Part shown: positions 16,858-26,783 of the stretch, one piece after another
Position numbering within the stretch: position 1 is the first letter of the stretch
Layout: each line of letters starts with the position of its first letter
NCBI GenBank assembly: GCA_963714065.1
Contig: OY970226.1
Coordinates: forward strand, 62,001-126,000
DNA length: 64,000 bases
Reading direction: 5' to 3'
From: JAZKID01 sp963714065
GTDB lineage: Bacteria; Pseudomonadota; Alphaproteobacteria; Rhizobiales; UBA4765
Position numbers and translations under genes: made by a program
Notes under the pieces: generated by a model
Database searches by the model: none
The model's input: the letters and a program-made list of their open reading frames with translations, nothing else
What the model was told of the DNA's origin: nothing

Positions 16858-18231
16858 ATGGTAAAAACATCGCTCACAACCCTGATCCTGGCGGCCGGCG
16901 AAGGTACGCGCATGCGCTCGTCCAGGCCCAAGGTCATGCATGAACTGGCGGGTTTGCCGCTTCTGGCCCATGTGCTGAAAGCCGCGCTTGAGGCGCAAAC
17001 GGCGTCACTTGGTGTGGTAATTGGCCCCCATCACGATGAGGTGAGGGCGCTTGCCGCAAAATTTGCGCCAAAGGCCATTCTTGCCGTGCAGAAAGATCGG
17101 CGCGGTACCGCGCATGCCGCCCTGCAGGCAGAAAGCTTGCTGAAAAAAGCCAAGGGCGATTTGATCATTGTTTATGGCGATACGCCGTTGCTGCGGCCGG
17201 AAACTTTTTCGTTGCTGCGTGAAAAATTACGCGCGGGTGCCGATGTCGTCATCGGTGCTTTCGAGACGAAGATGCCTTTCGGCTACGGCCGCATCCTATG
17301 CAAGAACAATCGCGTCTACGACATCCGCGAGGACAAGGATGCAAGCGAGAAGGAAAAGCGCATCACGCTGGTCAATGGCGGTGTTATGGGTTTTCGTGCG
17401 GAGATTGCCTATGGCCTGATCAAAAGCGTCGGCAATAAAAACAGGGCAAAAGAATTTTATCTCACGGAGACCGTAGCTCTGGCGCATGAAAAGGGTTTGC
17501 GTGTCGATATAGCGCTCATTCCCGAAGAGGATACGCTCGGCATCAACACGCGCGCGCAACTTGCGCAAGCGGAGCAGGTCATGCAGCGGCGTTTGCGCGA
17601 GAAGGCCATGGCAGACGGCGTTACGCTTGCCGCACCGGAAACGGTTATTTTTTCCGCCGATACGATAATCGGCGAAGATACGGTGATTGCGCCTTATGTC
17701 GTGCTTGGTCCCGGCGTGAAGATCGGCAAGGGTGTGCAGATCATGAGCTTTACGCATCTGGAAGGCGTTGAGGTGCATGATAACGCGCGCATAGGGCCGT
17801 TTGCGCGCCTGCGGCCCGGCAGCGTGATCGGCGAAGGCGTGCGCATCGGCAATTTCGTTGAAATCAATCGCAGCCGGCTCGGCGAGCATGTCAGCGCCAA
17901 TCATCTCACTTATATCGGCGATGCCGATGTGGGGGCGGGCACAAATATTGGCGCGGGCACCATTACCTGCAATTTCGACGGGGCTGCGAAATTCAAGACG
18001 AAGATCGGCAAGGATGTCTTTATCGGCTCGAACGCGACGCTGGTGGCGCCACTCGATATCGGCAGCGAGGTGTTGATCGCGGCCGGAAGCACGGTGACGA
18101 AAGATATTCCCGCCGGACATCTCGTTTTCGGCCGCGTGAAAGAGCAGGTCAGTCTTTCCGGGCGCGGGGCGCAGAAAGTGCGCGCCAACAAAAAGGCGCG
18201 CACGGCACGGCGGGCGAAAAAAGAACGCTAG
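16858..18231 (+). CDS. glmU: Bifunctional GlmU (UDP-GlcNAc synthesis)
   Basis: GlmU acetylates glucosamine-1-phosphate and then uridylates it to UDP-N-acetylglucosamine, the precursor of peptidoglycan and LPS. The N-terminal uridylyltransferase has LAAGEGTRMRSSRPKVMH, followed by KDRRGTAHAA and VYGDTPLL. The C-terminal left-handed beta-helix acetyltransferase has hexapeptide repeats (IGEDTVIAPYVVLGPGVKIG) and NYVE/THLxYIGD-like NFVEINRSR and NHLTYIGDADVGAGTNIGAG. Length is 457 aa with a basic C-terminal tail (VRANKKARTARRAKKER). Its stop overlaps the convergent recG stop by a few bases. Confidence 0.97.
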   Translation: MVKTSLTTLILAAGEGTRMRSSRPKVMHELAGLPLLAHVLKAALEAQTASLGVVIGPHHDEVRALAAKFAPKAILAVQKDRRGTAHAALQAESLLKKAKGDLIIVYGDTPLLRPETFSLLREKLRAGADVVIGAFETKMPFGYGRILCKNNRVYDIREDKDASEKEKRITLVNGGVMGFRAEIAYGLIKSVGNKNRAKEFYLTETVALAHEKGLRVDIALIPEEDTLGINTRAQLAQAEQVMQRRLREKAMADGVTLAAPETVIFSADTIIGEDTVIAPYVVLGPGVKIGKGVQIMSFTHLEGVEVHDNARIGPFARLRPGSVIGEGVRIGNFVEINRSRLGEHVSANHLTYIGDADVGAGTNIGAGTITCNFDGAAKFKTKIGKDVFIGSNATLVAPLDIGSEVLIAAGSTVTKDIPAGHLVFGRVKEQVSLSGRGAQKVRANKKARTARRAKKER

Positions 18232-20342
18232 CCCGCTTTCAACAAGGCCATCGGCTCATTTTTATCGAACAGGCGCAACAGAAGCCTTAAAGCTTCGCCG
18301 CGCTTTGATGTGAGATCCGGGTCGCGCTCCAGCACGGCCCGCGCATCGTCGCGCGCGATCTGGGCGAGCTGTGCGTGCGCGCTCCAGTCGACAATTTTTG
18401 TCGGCGGCAGGCCGGACTGGCGCGTGCCGAGAATATCGCCCTGGCCGCGCAATCGCAGATCCGCCTCCGCGATCACAAAACCGTCTTCCGTATCGCGCAT
18501 TACTTTCAGGCGCTCGCGCGCGACTTCTCCGGTCTTGTCCGCATCGTACAGCAACAGGCATGTCGAAGGTGTATCGCCGCGCCCGACGCGTCCGCGCAAC
18601 TGGTGCAATTGCGCAAGGCCGAAACGCTCCGCCTGCTCGATGACGATCACGCTGGCTTCCCGCACGTCGATACCAACCTCGACCACGGTCGTCGCAACGA
18701 GTATCTGCGTTTCGCCCGTAGCGAAAGAATGCATCGCCGCGTCCTTGTCGGTGGATTTCATCTTGCCGTGCAGAAGACCGACACGATTGCCGAAATGCTG
18801 TTTTAAAGAGGCAAAACGGTCCTCCACGGCGGCAAAATCGGCTTTCTCGGTTTCGGAAATCAGCGGACAAATCCAGTAGGCACGGGCGCCTTGCGCAATC
18901 AGGCGCTGCAAAGCGTCAATCAGCTCATCGCTGCGCGACAGGGGAATGGCGCGTGTATCAATTTTGGTACGGCCCGGCGGTTTCTCGTCCAGGATCGAGA
19001 CATCCATGTCGCCGTAATAGGTTAGCACCAGCGTGCGCGGAATAGGCGTCGCCGTCATCACCAGCAGGTCGGTCGCCTCGCCTTTATTGCTGAGCGCAAG
19101 ACGCTGGTTGACGCCGAAACGGTGCTGCTCGTCGACAATGGCCAGTGCGAGGTCGGAAAAATGCACATCTTCCTGAAAAAGCGCGTGTGTGCCGATCAGC
19201 GCATCGATCCTGCCGGCGGCGAGATCCGTCAAAATCGTTTCCCGCGCTTTTCCTTTCTCGCGCCCTGTCAACAGGGCAAGCGTCATCCCGGCTTTTTCGG
19301 CAAGCGGCGAAAGTGCCGTAAAATGCTGCCGCGCCAGAATTTCTGTCGGTGCCATCATGACGGATTGCAGGCCGGCTTCCGCCGCACGTGCCATGGCAAG
19401 CAGCGCCACGATCGTTTTGCCCGAGCCGACATCACCCTGCAGCAGGCGCAGCATGGATTGGCCCGATGCCATATCAGTATGAATTTCCTCGATGCATCGC
19501 TGCTGTGCGTTTGTGAGCCGGTAAGGTAGCGCCGAAAGAATGGCATCGATCTTTTTTCCATCGCCAGAAATACTGCGTCCCTGTTGCCGCGTTTCGTTGC
19601 GACGCAGGAGATTGAGTGCGAGCTGCCCCGCCAGCAATTCGTCATAGGCAAGCCGCGACCACGCGGGATTTTCCGGTATGGCATCGCCGGGCTTTTGTGG
19701 ACGGTGGATGGATCGCAACGCCTGTTCGAAAGTGGGCCATGCGTTTTTTTGCAGAAGATGCGGATCAACCCACTCATTCATGAGTGCAAGCCTGGTCAGC
19801 GCCGCATCGATGAATTTGTGGATATTTTTGAGGTAAAGACCTTCTGTCAGCGCATAGACAGGTTCGATCACCGGCAGTTTTTCCGCCTGTGCAACGGGCA
19901 GCACATAATCGGGGTGGACGATCTGTTTTTGCCCGTTGAATTCCTCCATGCGCCCCGAAATCAACCGCTTTTCGCCGATGGGGTATTGCTTGGCCAGTTG
20001 CCGGGCGTCGCCCGCGAAATAGACCAGCGCCAGCTCGGAACTGTCGTCATAGCCGAGAATGCGATGCGGCGCGCGCACGCCGCCTTTCGGAAATTTATGC
20101 GCCGCGATGGTGATCTCGACAGTAGCGGTTTTGCCGGGTTCCGCCTGCTCCACGCTTAGAAGACGGCCGCGGTCGATCACGGCCGTAGGCAGATGGAATA
20201 AAAGGTCGATAACGCGCGGCGGCTGGCCGGGCATGTTCAGCAGGCGCGACAACAGGGGCAGCATTTTCGGCCCCACGCCGTTCAGAACGGAAACGGGGGC
20301 GAACAAAGCCGAAAGCGTGGACGGGGATGGGCTTGTCATCAT
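18228..20342 (-). CDS. recG: ATP-dependent DNA helicase RecG
   Basis: RecG remodels stalled replication forks and Holliday junctions. The N-terminal wedge/OB region includes NGVGPKMLPLLSRLL. Helicase motifs include Walker A in LQGDVGSGKTIVALLAMA (about residue 303), DEQHRFGVNQR, TATPIPRTL and VVEVGIDVREASVIVIEQAERFGLAQLHQLRGR-type sequence. The open frame extends to 20432, but the first 30 residues look unlike RecG and overlap the promoter of sdhE. I therefore place the start at the ATG pair 20342/20339, giving about 704 aa, the usual size. It is divergent from sdhE with a gap of only 27 bp. Confidence 0.95.
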   Translation of the reverse strand: MMTSPSPSTLSALFAPVSVLNGVGPKMLPLLSRLLNMPGQPPRVIDLLFHLPTAVIDRGRLLSVEQAEPGKTATVEITIAAHKFPKGGVRAPHRILGYDDSSELALVYFAGDARQLAKQYPIGEKRLISGRMEEFNGQKQIVHPDYVLPVAQAEKLPVIEPVYALTEGLYLKNIHKFIDAALTRLALMNEWVDPHLLQKNAWPTFEQALRSIHRPQKPGDAIPENPAWSRLAYDELLAGQLALNLLRRNETRQQGRSISGDGKKIDAILSALPYRLTNAQQRCIEEIHTDMASGQSMLRLLQGDVGSGKTIVALLAMARAAEAGLQSVMMAPTEILARQHFTALSPLAEKAGMTLALLTGREKGKARETILTDLAAGRIDALIGTHALFQEDVHFSDLALAIVDEQHRFGVNQRLALSNKGEATDLLVMTATPIPRTLVLTYYGDMDVSILDEKPPGRTKIDTRAIPLSRSDELIDALQRLIAQGARAYWICPLISETEKADFAAVEDRFASLKQHFGNRVGLLHGKMKSTDKDAAMHSFATGETQILVATTVVEVGIDVREASVIVIEQAERFGLAQLHQLRGRVGRGDTPSTCLLLYDADKTGEVARERLKVMRDTEDGFVIAEADLRLRGQGDILGTRQSGLPPTKIVDWSAHAQLAQIARDDARAVLERDPDLTSKRGEALRLLLRLFDKNEPMALLKAG

Positions 20343-20369
20343 AAGTCCGGCAAAGCATATAAGCGATCG

Positions 20370-20669
20370 ATGACACAGACAATGGCAGATCAGGATCGGC
20401 GCCGGCAGAAATTGCATTATCGCGCCTGGCATCGCGGCACCAGGGAAATGGACTTGATGCTCGGGGCTTTCGCCGATGCATGGCTTCCGGCGCTCGACGC
20501 CGATGAATTAGAGGCATTCGAAAACCTCCTTGATCATGCCGACGACGAATTGCACTGCCTCATCGCGCAGGGTGTGGCACATATGAAGCGTGGCGTGGAA
20601 GCGCTTCTGGTGAAATTGCGTAAATTTCATGGTCTGCAAGATAATCTGCAAGATGGCCAGCAAGCATGA
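20370..20669 (+). CDS. sdhE: FAD assembly factor SdhE
   Basis: SdhE assists covalent flavinylation of succinate dehydrogenase. The diagnostic stretch is KLHYRAWHRGTREMDLMLGAF, with the RGxxE motif needed for flavinylation. The protein is 99 aa (or 95 from the second ATG at 20382). It overlaps mfd by 4 bp (ATGA). The recG/sdhE-mfd arrangement is common in alphaproteobacteria. Confidence 0.93.
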   Translation: MTQTMADQDRRRQKLHYRAWHRGTREMDLMLGAFADAWLPALDADELEAFENLLDHADDELHCLIAQGVAHMKRGVEALLVKLRKFHGLQDNLQDGQQA

Positions 20670-23600
20670 CAGTATTATTGCATAACCTGACGGAAGGTCA
20701 TGCGCTTGCCGTTTCCGATACGCCTGACGGCTTTCTGCCGTTCCTGCTTTCGCATTTGCTGCGGCAAACGGAAAATGAACGGCGGCTTGTTTATGTCGCA
20801 CGCGATGCGGAACGCGCGGCGCTTCTTTTCCGGCAACTTGTTTTCAATGAGCCGGACCTTTCGGTTATCGATTTTCCCGCCTGGGATTGCCTGCCTTATG
20901 ATCGTGTGGCGCCGAATGCCGATATTGCCGCGCGGCGCATGGCGGCGCTGGCGGGGCTGTTGCGGCCGCAGAAACGCCCCACACTTGTCATAACAACCGT
21001 GCACGCATTGCTTCAGCGTGTGCCGCCGCGCGATGCGTTCGCATCCATGCATTTTTCGGCGGCTATTGGCGAAACGCTGAAGATGGAAGATATTATTCGC
21101 TGGCTGGAGGAGAATGGTTATACGCGCGCGTCCACCGTGCGCGAGGCGGGCGAATATGCGGCGCGCGGCGGACTGATCGACCTGTTTCCGGCTGGCAACG
21201 AAGAACCGTGGCGACTCGATTTTTTCGGCGATACGCTCGAAACCATCCGCGTTTTCGATCCCGAAAGCCAGCGTACCACGAGGACGCTAAAGCAGATTAC
21301 GCTGATGCCGGTTTCGGAAGTTACGCTGACGCCGACGACAATTTCGAATTTCCTGAAAAACTATGCAAGCACGTTCGGCGCGCCACGAGGTGATCCGCTT
21401 TTCGATGCCGTGAACGAAAAGCGCCGCTATCAAGGTATGGAGCACTGGCTGCCGCTGTTCTACGGCAGGCTCGACAGCCTGTTCGATTACACGGGAAAAT
21501 CTGTTTTCGTTTTCGATCATCAGGCGCAAACGGCGGCGGATGAGCGTTTTGCGATTATCGATGATTATTACCAGGCGCGCGTGCAGGCGCAAAAAGAGCA
21601 ACAGGACATCGTCTATCGGCCGCTGCCGCCCGAAGGGCTGTATTTTTCGAAAAGCGAATGGGAGAAAAAATTAAGCGAGATTGCGCGCGCCGATCTTTCG
21701 CCGTTCTCCGTGCCGCAAGCGCAATCGGCCGGGGCGAAAACGGGCCGTACTTTCGCGCCCGAGCGCCAAAGCGCGCCGCAGGATGTTTTCAATTCTTTGC
21801 GGGAGCATATTTCTTTCCTGCAGGCGCAGGGCAAGAAAACCGTATTCGCCTGCTGGTCGCAAGGCGTGATCGAGCGTCTGGCGCCCGTTCTGGCCGATCA
21901 TGGCATGAACGATACGCTGCTTCTGCCGTCCGCACATGCGATAGCGGTGCTAAAATCTGCAACATTGGGGCTTGCCGTTCTTCCGCTCGAGGAAGGATTC
22001 GAAACGAAAGATCTGGCCATCATCGCCGAGCAGGATGTGTTCGGCGAACGGCAGATTCGTGCGCAAAGTAAAAAACGCCGCGCGCAGGATTTTATCGCGG
22101 AGGCTGCAAGCCTGCAGCCCGGCGATATCGTCGTGCATCTCGATCACGGCATCGGCCGCTTTGCCGATCTCACGACGATCGAGGCGGCCGGCGCGCCGCA
22201 CGATTGTCTCGAAATTCATTACGCCGACTGTGCGAAACTTTTTCTGCCCGTAGAAAATATCGAGCTTCTCTCGCGTTATGGCTCGATTGATGCGCGCGTG
22301 CAGCTCGACAGACTGGGCGGCGTCGGCTGGCAGCAGCGCAAGGCGCGCATGAAACAGCGTCTGCGCGATATGGCGGAAAGCCTGATCCGCATTGCTGCCG
22401 AGAGGGAATTGCGTGAGGCACCGCGCCTGATGCCGCAGCAAGAGGCCTATGACGAATTTCGTGCGCGTTTTCCTTATGACGAAACGGAAGACCAGATTAC
22501 GGCGATCGATGCCACGCTCGACGACATGGCGTCGGGCAAGCCCATGGACCGGCTGGTATGCGGGGATGTGGGTTTCGGCAAGACGGAAGTCGCCTTGCGC
22601 GCGGCTTACGCTGCCGTGATGTCAGGCAAGCAGGTTGCCGTCGTCGTGCCGACCACGCTGCTCGCGCGCCAGCACGCCCGCACATTCCGCGATCGTTTCG
22701 CAGGCCTGCCGGTAAGTATCGGCCAGGCATCGCGCATGGTGGCGACGAAAGATCTGGCGGAGCTGCGCAAGGGGCTTACGGAAGGCGCCATCGATATTGT
22801 CATCGGCACGCATGCCCTGCTCGGCAAGAAAGTGGAGTTCAGGGATCTCGGCCTCGTCATTGTTGACGAGGAGCAGCATTTCGGCGTTGCACATAAGGAG
22901 CGTTTGAAGGAACTGCGCTCCGACGTGCATGTGTTGACACTCACGGCAACGCCGATACCGCGCACGCTGCAACTGGCGATTTCCGGCGTGCGCGAACTGT
23001 CGTTGATTTCGACGCCGCCTGTCGACCGCCTTGCCGTGCGTTCTTTCGTCACGCCGTTCGATCCGCTGATTATTCGCGAGGCGTTGCTGCGCGAACATTA
23101 TCGTGGGGGGCAGAGTTTCTATGTCTGCCCGCGCATTGCCGACCTGCCCGAGCGCATGGAATTTTTGCAGAACCACGTGCCGGAAGTGAAAGCGGCCGTG
23201 GCGCATGGGCAAATGCCGGCAACCGCGCTCGACAAGGTGATGAACGAATTCTACGACGGCAAATTCGATGTGCTGTTGTCTACATCCATTGTCGAATCCG
23301 GTCTCGATATTCCGACAGCGAACACGCTGATCGTGCATCATGCCGATATGTTCGGGCTGTCGCAGCTTTACCAGTTAAAGGGCCGGGTGGGTCGCTCGAA
23401 ACTGCGTGCCTATGCCTATTTCACGACGGAGCCGAACAAGCCGCTCAATCCCGTGGCGGAGCGCCGCCTGAAAGTGCTGCACTCGCTCGACAGTCTCGGC
23501 GCCGGATTCCAGCTGGCCTCCCACGATCTCGACATCCGCGGCGCAGGCAATCTTCTGGGCGAGGAACAGTCGGGCCATATCCGCGAAGTGGGATACGAGC

Positions 23601-24139
23601 TTTATCAGCAGATGCTGCAGGAGACGATTGCCGAAATCCAGGCGGGTGCGGGCGCCGCTCTGCCCGATCAGGGCTGGTCGCCGCAGATCATGCTCGGCAT
23701 GGCGGTGCTTATTCCGGAAACCTATGTGCCGGATCTCAATCTGCGTCTGTCGCTATACCGCCGCCTCGGCCAGTTCGAGGCCGAAGAGGAAATCGAAACC
23801 TTCGCCGTCGAGCTGGTCGACCGTTTTGGCAGCTTGCCGCAGGAAGCCGATGCGCTTTTGAAAACCGTGGGCCTGAAACTTTTATGCCGCCGCGCCGGTG
23901 TCGAAAAAATCGAGGCAGGCCCGAAAGGCGTCGTGATTGCGTTCAGAAATAATGCGCCTCCGAATCCGCAAGGATTGATCGATTACATCACCAACGAGGA
24001 ACCGGGTGTAAAATTACGCCCCGATCAGCGCATCGTGATAAAGCGCGACTGGCCGCAAGCCTCCGACCGTCTACGTGGTTCCACGCAGATCTTGAGCCGC
24101 CTTGCCGCGCTTGCGGACAAGAAAGTGAAAGCAGCCTAA
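20666..24139 (+). CDS. mfd: Transcription-repair coupling factor
   Basis: Mfd removes RNA polymerase stalled at lesions and recruits UvrA. At 1157 aa the length is normal. Visible in order: a UvrB-like N-terminal module; the RNA-polymerase-interaction domain (PGDIVVHLDHGIGRFADL); then RecG-like translocase motifs with Walker A in VCGDVGFGKTEVALRAAYA (about residue 633), DEEQHFGVAHKERLK (about 734), TATPIPRTLQLA and the TRG region (STSIVESGLDIPTANTLI); and a C-terminal UvrA-masking domain. It is translationally coupled to sdhE. Its partner uvrA lies at the left edge of the window. Confidence 0.97.
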   Translation: MTVLLHNLTEGHALAVSDTPDGFLPFLLSHLLRQTENERRLVYVARDAERAALLFRQLVFNEPDLSVIDFPAWDCLPYDRVAPNADIAARRMAALAGLLRPQKRPTLVITTVHALLQRVPPRDAFASMHFSAAIGETLKMEDIIRWLEENGYTRASTVREAGEYAARGGLIDLFPAGNEEPWRLDFFGDTLETIRVFDPESQRTTRTLKQITLMPVSEVTLTPTTISNFLKNYASTFGAPRGDPLFDAVNEKRRYQGMEHWLPLFYGRLDSLFDYTGKSVFVFDHQAQTAADERFAIIDDYYQARVQAQKEQQDIVYRPLPPEGLYFSKSEWEKKLSEIARADLSPFSVPQAQSAGAKTGRTFAPERQSAPQDVFNSLREHISFLQAQGKKTVFACWSQGVIERLAPVLADHGMNDTLLLPSAHAIAVLKSATLGLAVLPLEEGFETKDLAIIAEQDVFGERQIRAQSKKRRAQDFIAEAASLQPGDIVVHLDHGIGRFADLTTIEAAGAPHDCLEIHYADCAKLFLPVENIELLSRYGSIDARVQLDRLGGVGWQQRKARMKQRLRDMAESLIRIAAERELREAPRLMPQQEAYDEFRARFPYDETEDQITAIDATLDDMASGKPMDRLVCGDVGFGKTEVALRAAYAAVMSGKQVAVVVPTTLLARQHARTFRDRFAGLPVSIGQASRMVATKDLAELRKGLTEGAIDIVIGTHALLGKKVEFRDLGLVIVDEEQHFGVAHKERLKELRSDVHVLTLTATPIPRTLQLAISGVRELSLISTPPVDRLAVRSFVTPFDPLIIREALLREHYRGGQSFYVCPRIADLPERMEFLQNHVPEVKAAVAHGQMPATALDKVMNEFYDGKFDVLLSTSIVESGLDIPTANTLIVHHADMFGLSQLYQLKGRVGRSKLRAYAYFTTEPNKPLNPVAERRLKVLHSLDSLGAGFQLASHDLDIRGAGNLLGEEQSGHIREVGYELYQQMLQETIAEIQAGAGAALPDQGWSPQIMLGMAVLIPETYVPDLNLRLSLYRRLGQFEAEEEIETFAVELVDRFGSLPQEADALLKTVGLKLLCRRAGVEKIEAGPKGVVIAFRNNAPPNPQGLIDYITNEEPGVKLRPDQRIVIKRDWPQASDRLRGSTQILSRLAALADKKVKAA

Positions 24140-24179
24140 ATTAGAAAATATTTTTAACTTGCTCCGGTTTCCGGTTTTT

Positions 24180-24199
24180 CATCCCGGATTCTCGGGATG
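24180..24199 (+). terminator. Hairpin after mfd
   Basis: CATCCCG-gattct-CGGGATG forms a perfect 7-bp stem 40 bp after the mfd stop. A T-rich stretch lies about ten bases downstream rather than directly adjacent, so this is a plausible but not canonical intrinsic terminator. Confidence 0.45.
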
Positions 24200-24298
24200 C
24201 ATAACTAAATTTTTATTATTTTTTCTTTCTTCTCGTTGCGGAGAATCAGCTTATAGACGCCAAGCGATTTAATGAGATCATATTTGAAGTGAGATTAA

Positions 24299-25189
24299 AT
24301 GATCTGTCTGATTCCTGCGTCTCTCCGTTATCGAACGGCCTTGAGCCCTTATGATTTGTCCGATTATTTTTATAAAATCGAGACGGCGTATGTTGGCGAT
24401 GACGCCAAATGTGCTGGCGCAGATAAAATGTTGCGGGCACTCGATCAGAGCAAAATACCGCTTATTAATGAGCTTTCAGAAATAGTTTTTAAAAATAAAA
24501 ATGTGTTGCAGGCGATCAAATCAGCGCTGAAGAAAGCGTATGATGGTTTGGAGCCGCTTATTCCCAAGGGGGAGGATAAGGCTACCGCATATAAGAACAT
24601 CAAGCGCGCGGTTTTCGTATTTCTAAAAACGAACGAAGCAGAACGTAATGTATATAACGACCTCCTTGTCGAATTCCTGGACTATCTTCTCGCCCGCGAA
24701 TTATTCCTGGATATCATGGAAAAAAATTGTAAGCCCAAGTTTCCGAGACCGGCGGTTCCGGAACCTGGAGACGTCCCGGACAAACCGCGCGTAACATTGA
24801 AGGACTCTTTCTATGATGGCGTTATAGGTGCGCTTGAAGCGCAAGGCGGCGCATATGCCGCAGCCATCATCCTGATACTAGGGGGATTCTATGTTTATCG
24901 GGCAACCGGAAATTTACCTGCCGCGTTTGCAGGAATTATCATGAGGGTTCTTTATCCCGAGAAAGAAATAATAATTGCGAACAAGTCCTATTTTTATGAA
25001 AAGAATGTATTTGCTTTTGCAGAACATGAAAATGGCCAGATGATTTCCGCTCCGGTTAATCTTTATAAAGGTCCGGATAATGAGCGCGTTCTCGTGCGCG
25101 ACAAAACATTCGGCGCCGGAAGTCTGAACATGCCCGTTTATAAGGATAAGAGCAAAAATGCGCGGTTTGATGTAAAAATAAAAACCTGA
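24299..25189 (+). CDS. Hypothetical membrane protein, 296 aa
   Basis: I do not recognise this protein. The first ~150 residues are helical and soluble-looking (NELSEIVFKNKNVLQAIKSA, ATAYKNIKRAVFVFLKTN), with a Pro-rich hinge at about 146-165. One clear hydrophobic segment (about residues 185-201, AYAAAIILILGGFYVY) is followed by a C-terminal part rich in Lys and aromatic residues (PEKEIIIANKSYFYEKNVFA). There is no N-terminal signal peptide. AAGTGAG precedes the ATG. It stands alone between mfd and a convergent AMP-ligase, is more AT-rich than its neighbours, and its role is unknown. Confidence 0.6.
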   Translation: MICLIPASLRYRTALSPYDLSDYFYKIETAYVGDDAKCAGADKMLRALDQSKIPLINELSEIVFKNKNVLQAIKSALKKAYDGLEPLIPKGEDKATAYKNIKRAVFVFLKTNEAERNVYNDLLVEFLDYLLARELFLDIMEKNCKPKFPRPAVPEPGDVPDKPRVTLKDSFYDGVIGALEAQGGAYAAAIILILGGFYVYRATGNLPAAFAGIIMRVLYPEKEIIIANKSYFYEKNVFAFAEHENGQMISAPVNLYKGPDNERVLVRDKTFGAGSLNMPVYKDKSKNARFDVKIKT

Positions 25190-25196
25190 TTTTTTC

Positions 25197-26783
25197 TTAC
25201 CCCGCTTTTTTCTGCGTTTGCGGCGTCTCCTGTTTTGCGACTTCCGGGTCGATGACAAAACGGGCCGGGATTTTGTAAGGTGCGAACTGGCGCGCTTCGA
25301 ACTCTTTTTTCAATTGCTCGAGCCGGTTCTGCAACCGCTCCGGCGAGCGCGAGAAGTGAATGCGCGCTTCCAGAATTTCGCCGAATACGTCGTCGGCAAT
25401 AGCGTTTACCTGCACGGCCTCGACGCCGTCCATCTGCTGCAGCAGGCTTGCGACCTCGTTCAGCGATACGGCAAGGCCGCCGATATAGGCGAGATGATCA
25501 GCCCTGCCTGTGATTTGCAGATGTTCGTCTTCGATCTTAGCGAGATAGCCGGTGTGCTGGAACCCTTCCTTATGCGCTTCGTTGTAAGGCACGCTGGGTC
25601 CACGCACCGCAAGCCGCGAGGTCGAGGTGATGCCGAGCTCGGCCAGCGCCGGGCCCACGCCCGCGCTCGGCGCCACCTGCGGACCAAGACGCAGCAGACG
25701 CGGCTCCTTGCCGTCGCGCGTGCGCGTGACGAGCGCCAGATCGTCGAAGATGTAAGTGTCGATCAGCGTGAAAGGCGGTTCGGCGGACAGCTGCGGCAAT
25801 TTGGTGCCCGCATTGGCGTAAACCGAGAAAACGGATTTGATGCTGCTTTTCTGGTTGCCGAATTGCGCCGCGATGCGAGGCAGGGCGATGCCCGGTACGG
25901 CAAGATGCGTCACCTGCTCATGGGCGATCTGCTGGGCGAGATGTTGCGGATTGCCGACCTGGTGCATGATAAGCCGCCCTCCGCTCAGCAGCCATGGCAG
26001 GAAGCCGGTGGCGAGCCCGGCTAGGCTTGCGCTTTGCAGGCAGGACAGGATCACGCCCTCCTCAGGCTCCATATGGCTTTCCAGCATGGGCATCAGGGCG
26101 GTGCTGATGGCTTGATTATGGCTGCGCACCACGGCGGCAGGCCCATGCGCCGTCATGCGGAATGTGGCGAGCGCGGGCATGTCGGCCTTGCCCGAAAAAT
26201 TGCCGTTGTCCTTTTTCCCGTGCGGTGCAGTTTCGAATATTTCCTGCAGGCTGATCACGCCGTCCGGCGTTTCTTCGCCGAAAGCCATCTGGTGACGCAC
26301 GGAAAAGAGCGATGCTGCCGCATAGCGCAACGTCTCCGCAGGAAAAAGCGTACCCGCTTTGGCGATGCTGACCATGGCTCTGGGTTTGAGGAGATCGAGC
26401 GCGGCCTGAACGTCGCGTTCCATCCATAAAAGCGGCAGCAGGGCCGGAACAAGGCCGAGCCGCATGCAGGCAAGCAGCGTGAGCGGCAGTTCGACGATAT
26501 TCGGCATTTGCAGCGCGACGACTTGCCCCGCTTCCAGGCCGAGTTCCTGAAAGCGCGCGGCAATGCTGTTGACGATACTGTCCGCATCCTGCGCGGTCAG
26601 GTCGAGTACCGGCAGGCCGGTGAGCTGTTGCTTGTCGGGCGTGTCGCACAATATAATCTTGTCCGGCGCTCTCTTTACATTGCGCGCGAACAGATGGTCG
26701 AGGCACACGCTCGCGCTCCAGATACCGGATTCGAGATAGGCTTTGCGCTGCGGGTCAGAGCCAAGTTTCAACGGGTCGTTCAT
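25197..26783 (-). CDS. Degenerate ANL-superfamily (AMP-ligase-like) protein
   Basis: The overall layout is that of acyl-CoA synthetases and adenylation domains: VVALQMPNIVELPLTLLACM near the start, a linker HTGYLAKIEDEHLQITGRAD, and a C-terminal YKIPARFVIDPEVAKQE with the Lys after APY. Key motifs have eroded. The ATP-binding Ser/Thr/Gly-rich loop (residues 206-222) reads FRMTAHGPAAVVRSHNQ, lacking the TSGTTGxPKG pattern. TGD has become TGY, and IKxxG has become YIGG. Length is 528 aa. It may have lost catalysis or changed substrate. It overlaps the upstream solute-binding gene by 4 bp, so the two are probably co-translated. Confidence 0.7.
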   Translation of the reverse strand: MNDPLKLGSDPQRKAYLESGIWSASVCLDHLFARNVKRAPDKIILCDTPDKQQLTGLPVLDLTAQDADSIVNSIAARFQELGLEAGQVVALQMPNIVELPLTLLACMRLGLVPALLPLLWMERDVQAALDLLKPRAMVSIAKAGTLFPAETLRYAAASLFSVRHQMAFGEETPDGVISLQEIFETAPHGKKDNGNFSGKADMPALATFRMTAHGPAAVVRSHNQAISTALMPMLESHMEPEEGVILSCLQSASLAGLATGFLPWLLSGGRLIMHQVGNPQHLAQQIAHEQVTHLAVPGIALPRIAAQFGNQKSSIKSVFSVYANAGTKLPQLSAEPPFTLIDTYIFDDLALVTRTRDGKEPRLLRLGPQVAPSAGVGPALAELGITSTSRLAVRGPSVPYNEAHKEGFQHTGYLAKIEDEHLQITGRADHLAYIGGLAVSLNEVASLLQQMDGVEAVQVNAIADDVFGEILEARIHFSRSPERLQNRLEQLKKEFEARQFAPYKIPARFVIDPEVAKQETPQTQKKAG